Below are positions 23,802-34,777 of a DNA stretch of 64,000 nucleotides, piece by piece. This DNA comes from Morella rubra. Lineage: Eukaryota > Streptophyta > Magnoliopsida > Fagales > Myricaceae. The notes below the pieces were generated by a model, which was not told the origin of the DNA, did no database searches, and saw only the letters and a program-made list of their open reading frames with translations. The translations under genes were made by a program, and so were the position numbers. Location: positions 10,048,879 to 10,112,878 of the forward strand of contig CM025852.1 in assembly GCA_003952965.2 (NCBI GenBank), written 5' to 3'. Every line of letters begins with the position of its first letter. The first letter of the stretch is position 1.

Positions 23802-24387
23802 ATGGGTTGCTTCACTTATGAAATCGATACCACATCAGTCATCCCTCCGGCTAAGCTGTTCAAGGCCTTTGTCCTTGATGCAGACAATCTCATTCCAAAG
23901 GTTGCACCTCAAGCCATTAAGGCCTGTGAAACCATTGAAGGAAATGGAGGCCCCGGAACCATCAAGAAGATTACATTCGGCGAAGGTTAGTTTTTGATCT
24001 CCTAATCTGCACAACATCACTCTCTGCAGATATGACACAGTAGAAGTAAGATCTTTTCTTTTCCTTTTTGTTCTCTACATTTTTGCAGGCAGCCAATTTA
24101 AGTATGTGAAGCACAGGATTGATGAAGTTGATCATGCAAACTTCGCCTACGGCTATAGCGTGATTGAGGGTGATGCTTTGAGCGACACGCTCGAGAAAAT
24201 CTCGTACGAGATCAAGATAGTGGCATCCCCTGATGGAGGATCCGTCTTAAAGAACACAAGCAAGTACCACACTAAAGGCGACCTCGAAATCAAGGAGGAT
24301 CATATCAAGGCTGGTAAAGAAAAGGCCGCAGGACTCTTCAAGGCTGTTGAGAGCTACCTTTTGGCACACCCTGAAGAATACAACTAG
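23802..24387 (+). CDS. PR-10 / Bet v 1 family protein, gene C
   Basis: Exons 23802-23985 and 24089-24387 give 160 residues, intron in phase 1 at codon 62. Sequence begins [11 protein letters not shown] and ends AHPEEYN. GNGGPG loop at about 46-51, KYHT motif at about 115, long amphipathic C-terminal helix. It is the near-twin of gene B, with a few changes such as TIEGNGG for TVEGNGG and EDHIKAG for EEQIKAG. The twin promoters predict similar expression. A cytosolic hydrophobic-ligand carrier linked to defence and stress in this family; the exact ligand is unknown. No disruption seen. Confidence 0.93.
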
Positions 24388-24880
24388 AGCTTGAATTTTC
24401 CTTCGTGTATTTCCTCCATTAAGAGTTGAGATTGTGGCTTTCAAGTTGCTTTTGTGCCTACTCTAATTGTATTTTGGCTTGCTAATAAAGGAGATTGCGA
24501 TTGTGTTGTTTTTTTTTTTTTTTTTTTCTAAATCGGTTGTGTTGTTTACATGGAAAGAATAAAGGTCGAAGTTTTGTATTACTCTGCCTACAGAAATGAA
24601 CTCATGATTATGTCTTAAAATGATAGTACTGCTGGCAAATTATTATTTTTGGGTTCGTCACGTGTCCGTGCACGTCTTCCAATGTGGAAAAAGAGAACAT
24701 CTAATTTAAAACCAAAATGGCTAATACAAATCCGAACGGAGAGTTGAAAATGGTAATTAAAACTGGCCCCAACAATGGGTTTTAGCCGTGACCTTCACAT
24801 ATAGCAGTGTGAAGTAGGTCAAATTTACTAGTTACAGAGGGCTGTTAATCATACTCAAGCATTGGAAATCGATAAATTAT
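24388..24880. other. 3' flank of PR-10 gene C
   Basis: Holds GCTAATAAAGGAG, as after gene B. A run of 17-18 T at about 24509-24527 is flanked by repeated TTGTGTTGTTT and is absent from B. Confidence 0.65.
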
Positions 24881-24893
24881 TTACTGAATGACT

Positions 24894-25126
24894 TTTTTTT
24901 TTTTTTTTTTAAGAAAGAAATCTTATGCGGTAGGCCACTTAAGTGTACCGATCTAACTAGTGCATAAATAAATTCTAAAACTTTAGTGCAGATTCATCCA
25001 TACTTTTGCAACTTCCACTTAAATAAGTTACAATATTCACCTAATATAAAATCGAATTTGTGACATGTACGCGTAACTCACGTAAATATAGATAAGCCCC
25101 GACTATTATGGTAGGCCAGCTATAAG
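24894..25126 (-). mobile_element. SINE-like insertion with 12-bp target duplication
   Basis: TACTGAATGACT stands on both sides (24882-24893 and 25127-25138). The inner left end is a T run, which is a poly-A tail on the minus strand. Near the other end, a weak B-box-like AATTCGATTTT is seen. Gene B's flank lacks the insert. Length of about 233 bp, tail and direct repeats fit a SINE; the family is not known to me. Confidence 0.65.
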
Positions 25127-25360
25127 TACTGAATGACTTGACTTTCTCGTATTTTGGTAAACCTGCCACCGCCTTTAATCCTTACGTGCTAGCTCGCAAT
25201 CTTGCCTGATAGGCCGCTATGATGTTTTTCGGAGATTTTAAAGCTTGATTGTACGAGGGTTTTGACCCTCCTCACGGGTCCCTCGTCCTATGTTTTTCTT
25301 CTGGGGCTATGGTTTCTTTCATGTTTTTTATTAGTAAAAGTTGATTCTGTTGATGAAACG

Positions 25361-25430
25361 AAGAAGAAGAAGAAGAAGAAGAAGAAGAAGAAGAAGAAGA
25401 AGAAGAAGAGAAGAAGAAGAAGAAGAAACG
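25361..25430. repeat. GAA/GAAGAAGAA microsatellite
   Basis: About 23 GAA/AAG triplets with one interruption, in PR-10 gene C's 3' flank. The frames reading through it are artefacts of the repeat. Confidence 0.95.
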
Positions 25431-26019
25431 TGACTTTTTCATATTGCTAAACCTGACGCCGCGTTTAGCAAAATAAAAGATTGGTAAAATGTCTTGAAAA
25501 GTGGTCTTGAAAAGTGAAGCGGATAGCCGAAAATGTATTCTATATATATCCCACAACTACAAGCTGAGCTCAAATCTCTCAGTTGCTGTCCTGTCACATC
25601 TTCAATCCATTCCATATGACATCACAACAATATTATTTCTCTCTCTCTCTCAGTTACACATAACACCAGCGATGAAATGCACGTGTTAAGTTGAACGTGT
25701 ATTTCCTAGAATTTTGATGTAAATCTATTTAATGTTATTTACGTAAAATTTTAAATAATAAAAACTCTATAATAGGATTTATTTATTATATATATATTTT
25801 TAAATTACACTATATAATTTGTATTGTTATAATTTAGATAAAAAATTGTACAGAATTCTAATCCATTTCATATTAATTATGTCTTGCATCTCCACGTCAT
25901 TTGACTAAAAAATCTCTCCCACGACACCAAAAGGGAAATTTCCATTTACAAATTATACTGCAATACCTTAATTGCAAATGGCTAACCGCCATTTAATATT
26001 AATATATATTACCCTTTTT

Positions 26020-26325
26020 TTCTTCTTCTAACCCAATAGGAAAATAGCATTCTCATACAGCTCATGATGTAGAGTCAGTCAAGTAGTTCTCACTAGGGAC
26101 CCATGGGTAGCAATATAACAATCTTTCTTAATCATCTAGAAACGTCGCATATTTATTGTGAACTGAATATCTTTCATGGACTTGATTTCGTTATAGCTAG
26201 TGTTGGAGACTTCGCATGCCATATGCTCACCATCTTTATCAAGTTCAAAAAGGTCGGTGGAATGTGCCAAAAGTGGAGGATAGCTGAGGCAGCTAGCCAT
26301 CCCTGAATGAAGGTCGGTACATGTT
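26020..26325 (+). repeat. PR-10 array flank block, copy 4, without a gene
   Basis: Matches copy 3 closely (CTTAATCATCTAGAAACGTC, TTTCATGGACTTGATTTCGT, GTGGAATGTGCCAAAAGTGG). An LTR follows at once instead of a PR-10 promoter and gene. So a fourth unit was once present or partly copied. Confidence 0.8.
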
Positions 26326-27301
26326 TGAAAAACTTAGTTTATACCCTAACTTCACCTAGAAGGGGGTGAATAGGTGAAATAAAAATTAATAATTTAATAT
26401 CAATTTTAAAAAGTTCTAAAATTGATCAGTCTAGATATATCAATCAACCAACACAATCATCAAAGCAATAAATCAACTTGTAAAGAAATTAAACAAACAT
26501 ACAAGGAGACAAGAGATTTGATGACGAAGTGGAAAACCTTTGAAAAACCATTCAAAGGAAAAATCACTCCGGGCTAGCAGCCACCCAAATCTACTAAGAA
26601 GAATCCTTACAACAGTGATTCAGACACGGGCAACCCCAGTTGCTTGACTCTGACAACCCTGATGTAATAATCTAAGCACCCTGCTCAGACCTGCTCCAAG
26701 CAGGCAATCACCTCAACCCTTGAGGTTCTTCTTAAGGATCTTCACGAACAACCTTGTTCTTCAGCACACCTTCAACACTATGAAGGAAACAAAGTAGATA
26801 GAAGAATAGAGAAAAACTCAACAACTTGAAGCACCAATCTTCTAGGGTTTTTCTCTCAAGGAAGGGGGGCAAAAACTCTCAAAGGAAGCCTTATATAGTT
26901 CTAGTCGGCCTCTCACGAAACCTAGTAGGGTTTCACAAATCTTTCACAAAGAAATCCTAAAAATTTAGCAATTTTTGAAATTCACCGAAAGTCGCTCAAG
27001 CGCGGTCGAATGCTTGTGTTTCTGTCTGAAATTATAGCCGAGTGCTTGTTGAACGCTGGTTGAACGTGATGTCTTGTATGAAAATTTTCAAGGCTGCTCG
27101 AGCGCTTGTTGAACGCTGGTTGAACGTGATGTCTCTGTATGAAACTTTTCAAGGACGCTCGAACGCTTGTTGAACGTGAACGTGATGAAGGCTTTGGTAA
27201 GACCATTGACTTTAACACTTGAACAAATGTGTGAACCAAAATTACAACTCATCAAGACATATTTTGACACTGAATGATGCCAAAACAACAAAACCCTAAC
27301 A
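26326..27301 (-). mobile_element. LTR of a Copia-type element, no target duplication
   Basis: Read on the minus strand it opens TGTTAGGGTTTTG and ends near TTTTTCA, with CACCCCCTTCTAGG shortly before the end, the pattern of plant SIRE/Maximus-like LTRs (remembered). Five-base flanks do not match (ATGTT and GTAAC). The two sides belong to different loci, the PR-10 flank and an F-box 5' end. The interior includes a 60-bp tandem repeat at about 27030-27190 (GCTTGTTGAACGCTGGTTGA). Borders are approximate. Confidence 0.65.
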
Positions 27302-28020
27302 GTAACCTCACGAGTATGTTCATCACGAGCTCTCGTGGGAGATCACTGAACTCAGCCATGCTGCTACTGAAAAAAGCAGATAAGAAAAAAGAGTAGGGAA
27401 TCAAGAATCGGTTATGCTTTCTTGCTGCTTTGAAGCAGAGTGGTAGCTGTTGTACGTGTTGGGTAAAATTCCTATTCAATTGATCCCATTCTTTTCTTTG
27501 GCTGTAAAGAAACAAAACCCTTAACACTCCAAATTGGAGAACTGCGCAAGCGAATGGAGGGAAGGAGAAGGAAGGTTTTTCTTCTTTTTGAACAGAAGGG
27601 AAAGGTTCTTTCTCTCAAGTAACGGAAATCAAACAAAGGGACGTTAAAACCGTGTCGTGAATGAATAGACGTCTTTTCACTATCATATCGTCCCTCGAAA
27701 CATTGCCTGTTTTAATGGCATCAACGTACTCTACAATTTTGCTCTCAATTGTATGCTAAAATTCAAAAAAAAAATATAGACACCATACATAGACCTACAC
27801 TATTTAATACTGTCCATATAGTTTATGGCAGTATAGGCTCTACAATGAGATTTACCTGTTAGGTCTATTTTTCTCAAAATTCTACCATACAATTCAAATA
27901 AGAAATTAGAGAGGATATCAATCCGTTTTAATAAAACCACAAACAGCCGATATGATCTTAGTGAATTTAGATGACGCGTTTCATTCTAAAGCTGTTCATT
28001 TCAAGTTGACCAGAATGTTT
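27302..28020 (-). pseudogene. Copied 5' end of an F-box gene
   Basis: The minus strand encodes an F-box start, with SDLPRELVMNILVRL and an ATG at 27360-27358, then breaks off at the LTR. Its upstream DNA matches that of the F-box pseudogene at 34.8-35.1 kb (GCTTTGAAGCAGAGTGG, AAACCGTGTCGTGAATGAAT, AAGCTGTTCATTTCA). An inserted MITE sits inside. It has no rest of the gene, so it is a broken duplicate. Confidence 0.8.
27725..27920. mobile_element. hAT-type MITE, 8-bp target duplication
   Basis: Flanked by GTTTTAAT on both sides and absent from the sister locus near 35.0 kb. Belongs to the family whose ends resemble GGATTCTCTACAATTTTCTG, with an inner inverted pair around CACTATTTAATACTGTCC. 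Confidence 0.65.
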
Positions 28021-28570
28021 TTCTTTCTTAAATTAATTTTTTAGTTCGGATATCAAAAAAATTTTAAAAAAAAAAAATTCACAGCTCCATTACCTTTTTA
28101 CAAACACTAACAACTTTTTTACAAACTCCAATGACTTTTTACAAACTTCAATACCTTTTACAAACTCCAATAATCTTTTTACAGGAGAAAAGTTTTTTGG
28201 CCATCCAAACTCAGCTTAAGAGATCAAAATTTTTACAACTAAGCGTCAAAAATTTCAACACTTACTAACCCTAATTTCAATACTTTTTCATAATTCATAA
28301 AAAGAAATACATCAAATCTTTTCTCTCTTTACTTTTTAATAAATTCTAAAAAAATCATTTTACAATCAAATATTATAAACTTTTTTTACCAATTTTTTTT
28401 ACAAATTCACTTAAAAGTCAAAAAATCTCAAAAAATTTAAAACTTTTGCTTTCAAACATCACAATAATCTAACTTTCGCACTTCGCAGAGTCATAAATAG
28501 TATTTATCCATCTAAGTTCTTATGTCCTTCTTATTTGGAATGACTCTTTCTTAATTTGTTTCATTGAGAA
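28020..28570. other. AT-rich stretch with short repeated motifs
   Basis: TTTTTACAAACTCCAAT-like units recur five or so times at 28085-28185. No gene or element ends fixed. Confidence 0.45.
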
Positions 28571-28889
28571 TCTATGGTGCTAGCAAGGAAGGTTGGGAAG
28601 ATTAGTCGGGAGCACTTGGATGCTTAGAGCTTGGTTGAAAAAAGAGGTGTGGAAACTCGTTGGAATCCTCCCCCAACAAAATACGATTAAGATGTGGCGG
28701 TGAGAAAGGATTTCATGGTTGCTGCGGTAGTTGCTCGTAATGCTTCTGGAGAGGTGATCCATGCAGCAACCGAAGTTTTGAAGGGTAGTGACCCACCGGT
28801 GGGTGAAGCCGAGGTAGCTCGGCTGGGTGTTCAGGAAGCTGAAGCCAATGGTTACAAGCAGCTAGTGTTGGAAGGGGACCCATCACAGG
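28571..28889 (+). pseudogene. LINE reverse-transcriptase gene end, RNase H part 1
   Basis: Encodes the RNase H-like domain found at the end of plant L1-type LINE proteins and related genes: AVVARNASGEVIHAATEVL and AEAEVARLGVQEAEANGYK-like text (here GEAEVARLGVQEAEANGYK), then VLEGDPSQVV. A WNPPP-like remnant precedes it, followed by a stop. The frame is cut at SQVV by a transposon and resumes at 29836. Confidence 0.75.
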
Positions 28890-29827
28890 TAGTGGTGGAG
28901 CCAGGAATGAATCTGAAGGGAGATCAACTCTTAAGGGAAAATGACAAAAAAAAAATTACTATGTAATGCAAAAAAATGTCTTAGAATTAAAATATTAAAA
29001 ATAAGGACTATGATTAAATTCATTTGGTATTACAAATAATGAGGGAGCTATCTGAAATACACCATGACAGAAAATGAGTTTCTCGCATGACAAATAGTTT
29101 ATTTGGTCAGCCAACCCAACTGAATTGTGGTTAAAACACAATGATAGTGGCGCTATATGTTTTTGGGTAATAATAATGTTTTATGTTGGTAGACAAAGTT
29201 ATCTGAAAAGATGCAATAATTAGTTTGTACTATTAATGTTAACTATGTACAAATCTTAGAGCAGAGCTGCTTAGCCTCTGCAACTTGCCCCTCTCTTGTT
29301 ATTGGAAGGAAGAGCACTCAAGCTCTGATATTACTTTTCATTTAACAAGTGAATAAAAAAAGAGAAAATGTTTAAACATTCGACCTCCAAGATGGTACAG
29401 AGTGCGGATTCAATAGAATATCAAAAGATTGAACATGTCCTCTTAAAAATTTCAATTACCTCAAGTATACTTTTCAGTCTACAAATAACATCATAACAAA
29501 AAGCAACATCAAGATCTTAGAAGCACCAGAGATCTTAATCTAAAACCAGCACGTATTCATATATTGTGTGTATATAAACTTAAATCAGAGAGTTAACATC
29601 AAAATGAGATTCTATTTCAAGGAAATCAATCACTTTGATTGCAAATCAATCCACTGGGCTTTAAGGAGGCCAGCATGTATTCATATATTCTTAAGCACCG
29701 GGAGACATATTAGTTAACAGCACATATTCATATATTCATATATTCTTAAGCACCAGGAGACATATTAGTTAAAAAAAAATCAACATTTTGCATCGGGCCA
29801 ACCGGGGCCCCCTTCCCTCCGCCACTG
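28890..29827. mobile_element. hAT-like element, 938 bp, in a LINE remnant
   Basis: The 8-bp ATCACAGG repeats at 28882-28889 and 29828-29835. Ends are TAGTGGTGGAGCCAGGAATG and the inverted form of CAGTGGCGGAGGGAAGGGGG. The start (C/T)AGTG and 8-bp duplication fit the hAT superfamily. No transposase frame, so non-autonomous. Removing it restores a continuous RNase H reading frame across the site. Internal direct repeat at 29690-29775 (TTCTTAAGCACCGGGAGACA). Confidence 0.8.
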
Positions 29828-29835
29828 ATCACAGG

Positions 29836-30115
29836 TAATGTTGGCCATTAAGAATTTCCCGAGAATAATAAACTGGAGGATCCACAGCACAATTGCTAGT
29901 ATTCGAGTGGGGCTTTCGTCCTTTACCCAATGGGACCTGTCAAAGGTGAAGAGAGGTGCAAACTCACTGGTGCACCACCTTGCTCAATGGGTCGCCTCAA
30001 GAACTGTTCATGTGGGCTAGCTCCCCCTACTCTGTTGAGCGGTTTTCTAATCTTAGATGGTTGTATGAGGTCTTTGAACCTCCATAGGCAAATATTGTAA
30101 TTTTATTCTCTTTGC
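29836..30115 (+). pseudogene. LINE RNase H part 2 and 3' end
   Basis: Continues the frame of 28571-28889 with AIKNFPRIINWRIHSTI, WDLSKVKRGANSLVHHLAQW and a stop after TVHVG. The 'V.R.AN..H.LA.W' pattern is the end of the plant RNase H-like domain. A TTGTAATTTTATTC stretch follows as a possible tail. Confidence 0.75.
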
Positions 30116-30309
30116 AATGAAGTCCTGATTGTTTTAACCTCCAAAAACAAAAACAAAAAGATAAGAAGGGAAGTAGAGAGAAGTAAGGAAAGGAGAGAAA
30201 GAGAACAAAATGAGAGAAGAAAAAATGGTGAGAAGAAAAAGCAGGAAAAAAAAAAAAGAGAGGAAATTGGGTAAGTTTTAATCATAAAATTTTATTTAGT
30301 AATTTAAAA

Positions 30310-30513
30310 AGGATTAAGATCCTTTGTAATCTGTCCAATTGTATCGTGTAATTTAGAGAGAAATAGACACAATAAATAGATCCAGATGGATCTTATTGTA
30401 AGATTCATGCTGACCGAAATTTTACATAGGTAACATTAAATAGTATAGGGTCTACTTATTGTGTCTATCTCTCTCATGTAATTCAAACAGAAAATTGTAG
30501 AGAATCCTGATTC
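30310..30513. mobile_element. hAT-type MITE, about 204 bp
   Basis: Flanked by ATTTAAAA (30302-30309, one extra A next to it) and ATTTAAAA (30514-30521). Ends GGATTAAGATCCTTTGTAAT and inverted GAATCAGGATTCTCTACAAT. The interior pairs AATAGATCCAGA with the CTACTTATTGTGTCTATCTC arm. No coding capacity. Confidence 0.75.
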
Positions 30514-30524
30514 ATTTAAAACTG

Positions 30525-31440
30525 TAGCTTATAATGTGAGTTTATTGACGAGCTTTAACTACGTCCAATAAAAACACTTTTAACTCCTCTAGAATTCCTT
30601 TATCCATCATCTCTTGGAACAACAAGACCTTAGGTTTTCACTTTTCCTCAAACACTTGCAACTCTTTATCCGGCTAAAATAAACTTAGGGTTCTTCATAA
30701 GCTAATTAGGGATTTTGGAGTTTCGAATGAGATCAGGAGCTCTAGACATTTGAGAGGGAAGAGAATAAATGACTTAGGTGGTCTTGAAGGAATTTTTATG
30801 CCAACTATGCATATTTAAAAATAAAAAAAAAAAAAAAAAAGTTTTATGTGGAAGCTCTTAAATACGTAGTCACCGTTATCCACATAGGAAATTTTTGTCC
30901 TCAGATGACGGATAACAAAAAATAACATCTTAAATTTTTCATGGACCAACGCAAGACAAAAAATACCCTGAGGACCAAATTGGATTTCGCAATATCCGAA
31001 GGACCAACAGAATAGTTAAGCCTTACTTCTATTACTAACCAAAAATATATTTTTTTTTGGGATGGGGTGAAATTGTAGCTAGTCCCTAACATGAAAATGT
31101 TCCTTGGGGAAGAAATTTTGTTATCTTAACCTTATGGTTGTTACAGTTATATGAAGAAAATATTGTTATGTCACGTCTCATGCACTTATTAACCTCCAAG
31201 CTTTCTTTATAGTAACAGAATACATAATTATAACAAGATTGAGCACGAAAATATCTTAATGCTCAAATAACGATGGAAAACAATGGAGAATTTTGCGGAA
31301 AAACAAGCTAGTAAGCCTCGTGGGGTCACTAAAGACTTCAATTAGCAATGAAGGCTAGCTTATTTTAATAAAAGATGGAAAGTGTTAAGACACAAACTTT
31401 TAAATTTAAGTTGTCTTATTTCGATACGGATAAATTAAAG
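30525..31440. other. Intergenic, no gene seen
   Basis: AT-rich, with an A run at 30820-30840. The small minus-strand frame at 30901-31092 has no domain. Confidence 0.5.
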
Positions 31441-31471
31441 AGTATTGAAATTTACCAAACCTAAAAAAAAA

Positions 31472-32630
31472 AACGATATAAGGAAGAGGAACATACTCGT
31501 TAATATAAAACACATCAATGAGAAGTTAAGAGAAAATGATATTTTAGTCCTTAGATTTCAATTTTTCAATTTTTGGTCCTTACATTATCAATTTTTGACA
31601 AAAGAGCCCTTCTATCAGGTCCGTTTGTTTCCTTATCGACAGCGCTTGCCAGATCAGCATTTTGCCATGTCATTTCCAACTCAAACCGGAAAAATACATT
31701 TTAGTCCTTAGGTTTTACCACCTTTTATTTTTTAGTCCCTAGATTTTAATTTTTCAAATTTTGGTCCTTATGTTTTCAATTTTTGACAAAAGACAACTCA
31801 GCAATCCCTCTAAATGACAGCATTTCGTTCCTTCACGCTTTTAGCCCAAAATGACGTCGCTTTTGTCACACGTATGATGCAACGGTGCAACCCGAGATCC
31901 TAGAGATCGGCAACGATAATTTCCATCTATCGAGATTTAAGATTTTTATAGTTATCAAAATCAATGTCATTTGGGCTAAATGAGTGAAAGAGTGGAATGG
32001 TGCGCATCATACTTGGTGACAAAAACAACTTCATTTTGGGCTAAAAGCGTGAAAGAGTGAAACACTATCGTTTAGAGGGACTGCTGATATGGCGCTGCTA
32101 TTAAAGAAACAGACGGAGCCCTGATGAAATGGCTCTTTTGTCAAAAATTGAAAATATAAGGACCAAACTTTGAAAAATTAAAATCTTGGGACTAAAAAAT
32201 AAAAGGTGGTAAAACTTAAGACTAAAATGCCATTTTCCGATCTCAGTTGGAAATGAAGTGGCAAAATGCTGATCTGGCAAGCGCTGCCGTTAAGAAAACA
32301 GACGGAGCCCTGACGGAAGAGCTCTATTGTCAAAAATTGAAAATGGAAGGACCAAAATTTGAAAAATTGAAATCTAAGGACTAAAAAATAAAAGGTGGTA
32401 AAACTTAAGGACAAAATGCTATTTTTCATATCTAGTTGGAAATGACGTGGCTAAATGCTAATCTATCAAGCGCTGCCGTTAAGGAAACAGACGGAGCCTA
32501 GAAGAGCTCTTTTGTCAAAAATTGAAAATGTAAATACCAATATTTGAAAATTTGAAATCTATGGACTAAAAAAATCGATATAGGGAAGAGTAGCATACTC
32601 GTTAATATAAAACACAGTAATGAGAAGTTA
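31472..32630. repeat. Large foldback flanked by 60-bp direct repeats
   Basis: The left half (TTTTAGTCCTTAGATTTCAA, TTTTTGACAAAAGAGCCC, CAGCGCTTGCCAGATCAGCA) is inverted in the right half, where two and a half units stand in tandem (CAAGCGCTGCCGTTAAG three times). Outside the foldback, AACATACTCGTTAATATAAA and about 60 bases around it occur in the same direction at 31472-31533 and 32569-32630. Open frames here are products of the repeat. Confidence 0.8.
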
Positions 32631-32775
32631 ATGTCAACTTCAGCCATGTCTCCTACTCGAATGGTAATCTTTTGCTCCAAGATTAGACTATCCCATACAG
32701 TTTCGTAATCCATATGGGACAGTATTACACACACGCTTTTCCGATCCACCAAGAGTAACAAAAGTAAGGGGTTCT

Positions 32776-32979
32776 TTTTTTTTTTTTTAAGGCAAAAAAG
32801 GCTTTTCAGGAGATGGACCCGGCCATCATGAAGCCAGGTTGATGCCCACTTGCTACCACTTAAACTCATAAATTCTATATAACACGGGACTACCAAAGCA
32901 TAATGGGGCTACCATGATTCGATACGTCGTTGGGATCAAACCCTGAGTCTTAGGTACAGCCCGCACACTACTAAGCCAT
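32776..32979 (-). mobile_element. tRNA-derived SINE
   Basis: Read on the minus strand, an A-box-like TGGCTTAGTAGTGTGCGG (32978-32961) and a B-box GGTTTGATCCCA (32942-32931) stand at tRNA spacing, and a poly-A tail lies at the other end (T run at 32775-32788). Imperfect target repeats AAAGTAAGGGGTTCT and AAAGTAATGGATTCC flank it. A good RNA polymerase III promoter layout. Confidence 0.75.
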
Positions 32980-32999
32980 AAAGTAATGGATTCCTTGCT

Positions 33000-33590
33000 A
33001 TGAAAAGAAAAGTTCTTCCCAATCTTTTGCAGTTTTTGAATTATATAAGTCGAAAAGAAATTTTCTTTTTGGGCCGTTTTGCTCTCTTTTTGAGTCTTGT
33101 AGTCTCGTAAACTCATAATTTTTTATTGTGAAATTTTATTGTTTGGGCAGTTTTGCTCTTTTTTGAGTCTTGTAGTTTCGTAAACCCATAATTTGTTCTT
33201 GTGAAATATTATGGTTTGAGGTTGCCTTTTATACCATGTAAACATGGTTTAACTCATTTCAATTTCAAATTCTTTGTAAGTTCTCTGAATAATAAATCTG
33301 TATAGAAGGATTATTGAACTAAAAGTTACCCTCTTCTCTCTTTTTCTTTTCTGGTGTGACCCAGAACATGAAACGATGATGGAGTGAGACTCTTTCCCTC
33401 TTCATTTTATTTATTTCTTGATGCTCTTGCATCACTAGGAAATGGTTTTCTGGAGGCTACACATTGCACCCTACTATAGCTTGCTGCCAGAGGTTGCTCT
33501 AAACCAAAAATAAAGTTTCTTTCCTTTCACTACGAAGCTTTATCGACCATGGTCGGCCTCTTTTGTTCTTCTTTTAGTCTTTCTTGCTGC
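33000..33590. other. Spacer with a short tandem duplication
   Basis: GGGC(C/A)GTTTTGCTCT..TTTTTGAGTCTTGTAGT.TCGTAAAC stands twice, at about 33070-33115 and 33146-33190. No gene seen. Confidence 0.5.
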
Positions 33591-33599
33591 TGGTATGTG

Positions 33600-34777
33600 T
33601 TGATTGGAAGAACGCATAACCCTAAGTCAACCCCAGGGCCGCATTTTCAGCTTGCTGAAGTAAACATAAGCTCTCCACGAAAGGAACCACATCGTATGGA
33701 TTAGTTCTTCCAGGAAATCCAAGTTCCTTAGAGTTTCCAGATCAAACGATATCAACTCTCCAATGTCTCCATCATCATCTAGAAGAAGTTCACCTTTCTT
33801 TGTGAACCCTAAAGGCCTTATCTTCATGCCTTCCAATTCAATCAGAAATTGTTTACTCCAAGATTCAACTACCCCATACTCTTTCATGAATTATGATCCA
33901 TATGTAATCATCAGCTCCACCATGAACAACCAAAGCAAGTGATTCCTGGAACACGCCTGGAGTCCAATCATCCGGCAATGATCCACGGTCAGCAAAATGA
34001 CCAAAGCACTCATCAGGAAGCTCTATCGTCTTAAATGCTCGTTCAGCCATTTCAAATGACACAATCGAGTTGTTTGCGGCATAGTAATCCGTCCCTGTAA
34101 GGATAGTAATAGCACTCATATGAAGAGCCCCACTGAGAACGCTCGAGATTTATCAAACGGATGACAAAGAAAATCCGATCCAGGCCAATACGGAAGAACT
34201 GATTCAACTCTACTCCAAGAATCTTCATTCAGCGAGTATAATTCAATGTAAGGCATTTTCTTTAAGAGTCGTAAAGGTAAACAATCCTCAGAAATCATTA
34301 GTACGATGGTCAAAGCCAAATCCAAGCATTTTTTTTACAACCTCGTTTTCCACAGACCGATGGTCCGGCCAAGAACACTGAATAATAGTCTTGAATTTTC
34401 TTAAAGATGGATTCCATTATCCATAGATACACGAAATGATTAAATCTATCCCAAGGAGCCTCTGATAAACAAAGCAGCCCATTACATGTACCAACCACGT
34501 AGTACTTACCCGAATGTTTTCTGAATGGAATTTCCCTCTTGATGAAGTGCTTGACGGACATATTTTGGTCGTACATTAGCATGCAGAATCTTTTATTGCG
34601 AGAAAACTCCTCGGGAATACGGGTCAGATAGCTATTGGCATCGCCCCTACCGTGTTTGAGGTGCAATGCGATGAAAGCAGGGTCGGCGATTAAGGAATGC
34701 GAAGGCTTAGCAACACACATCAACCTCACGAGTATGTTCATCACGAGCTCTCGTGGGAGATCACTGAACACGGCCAT
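33600..34777 (-). pseudogene. F-box protein pseudogene with F-box-associated domain
   Basis: Starts at 34777 with an F-box (SDLPRELVMNILVRLMCVAK), followed by family features: ADPAFIALHLKH, GTCNGLLCL, then an LWNPS motif in another frame (a 7-base insertion ATAATGG breaks it), GFGFD, ELYSLNEDSW, a GALHM segment, IVSFEMAERAF, VVESWSKQF and a C-terminal YVESL-like end in shifting frames. At least four frameshifts and an in-frame TGA separate these parts. The parent type is an F-box/FBA substrate receptor of SCF ubiquitin ligases. The order of motifs shows one former gene of about 380-400 codons. Not functional as it stands; an assembly error is unlikely with so many breaks. Confidence 0.88.

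Noticed and set aside
25262..25556. Frames rich in Lys/Arg or Ser across the GAA repeat
   Set aside because: They are direct translations of the microsatellite.
26982..27291. Frames with repeated HHVQPAFNK-like peptide
   Set aside because: Antisense translation of the 60-bp tandem repeat inside an LTR.
31445..32429. Frames with repeated VLRFQFFNFWSLHYQFLT-like text
   Set aside because: Products of the foldback repeat, present on both strands; not genes.
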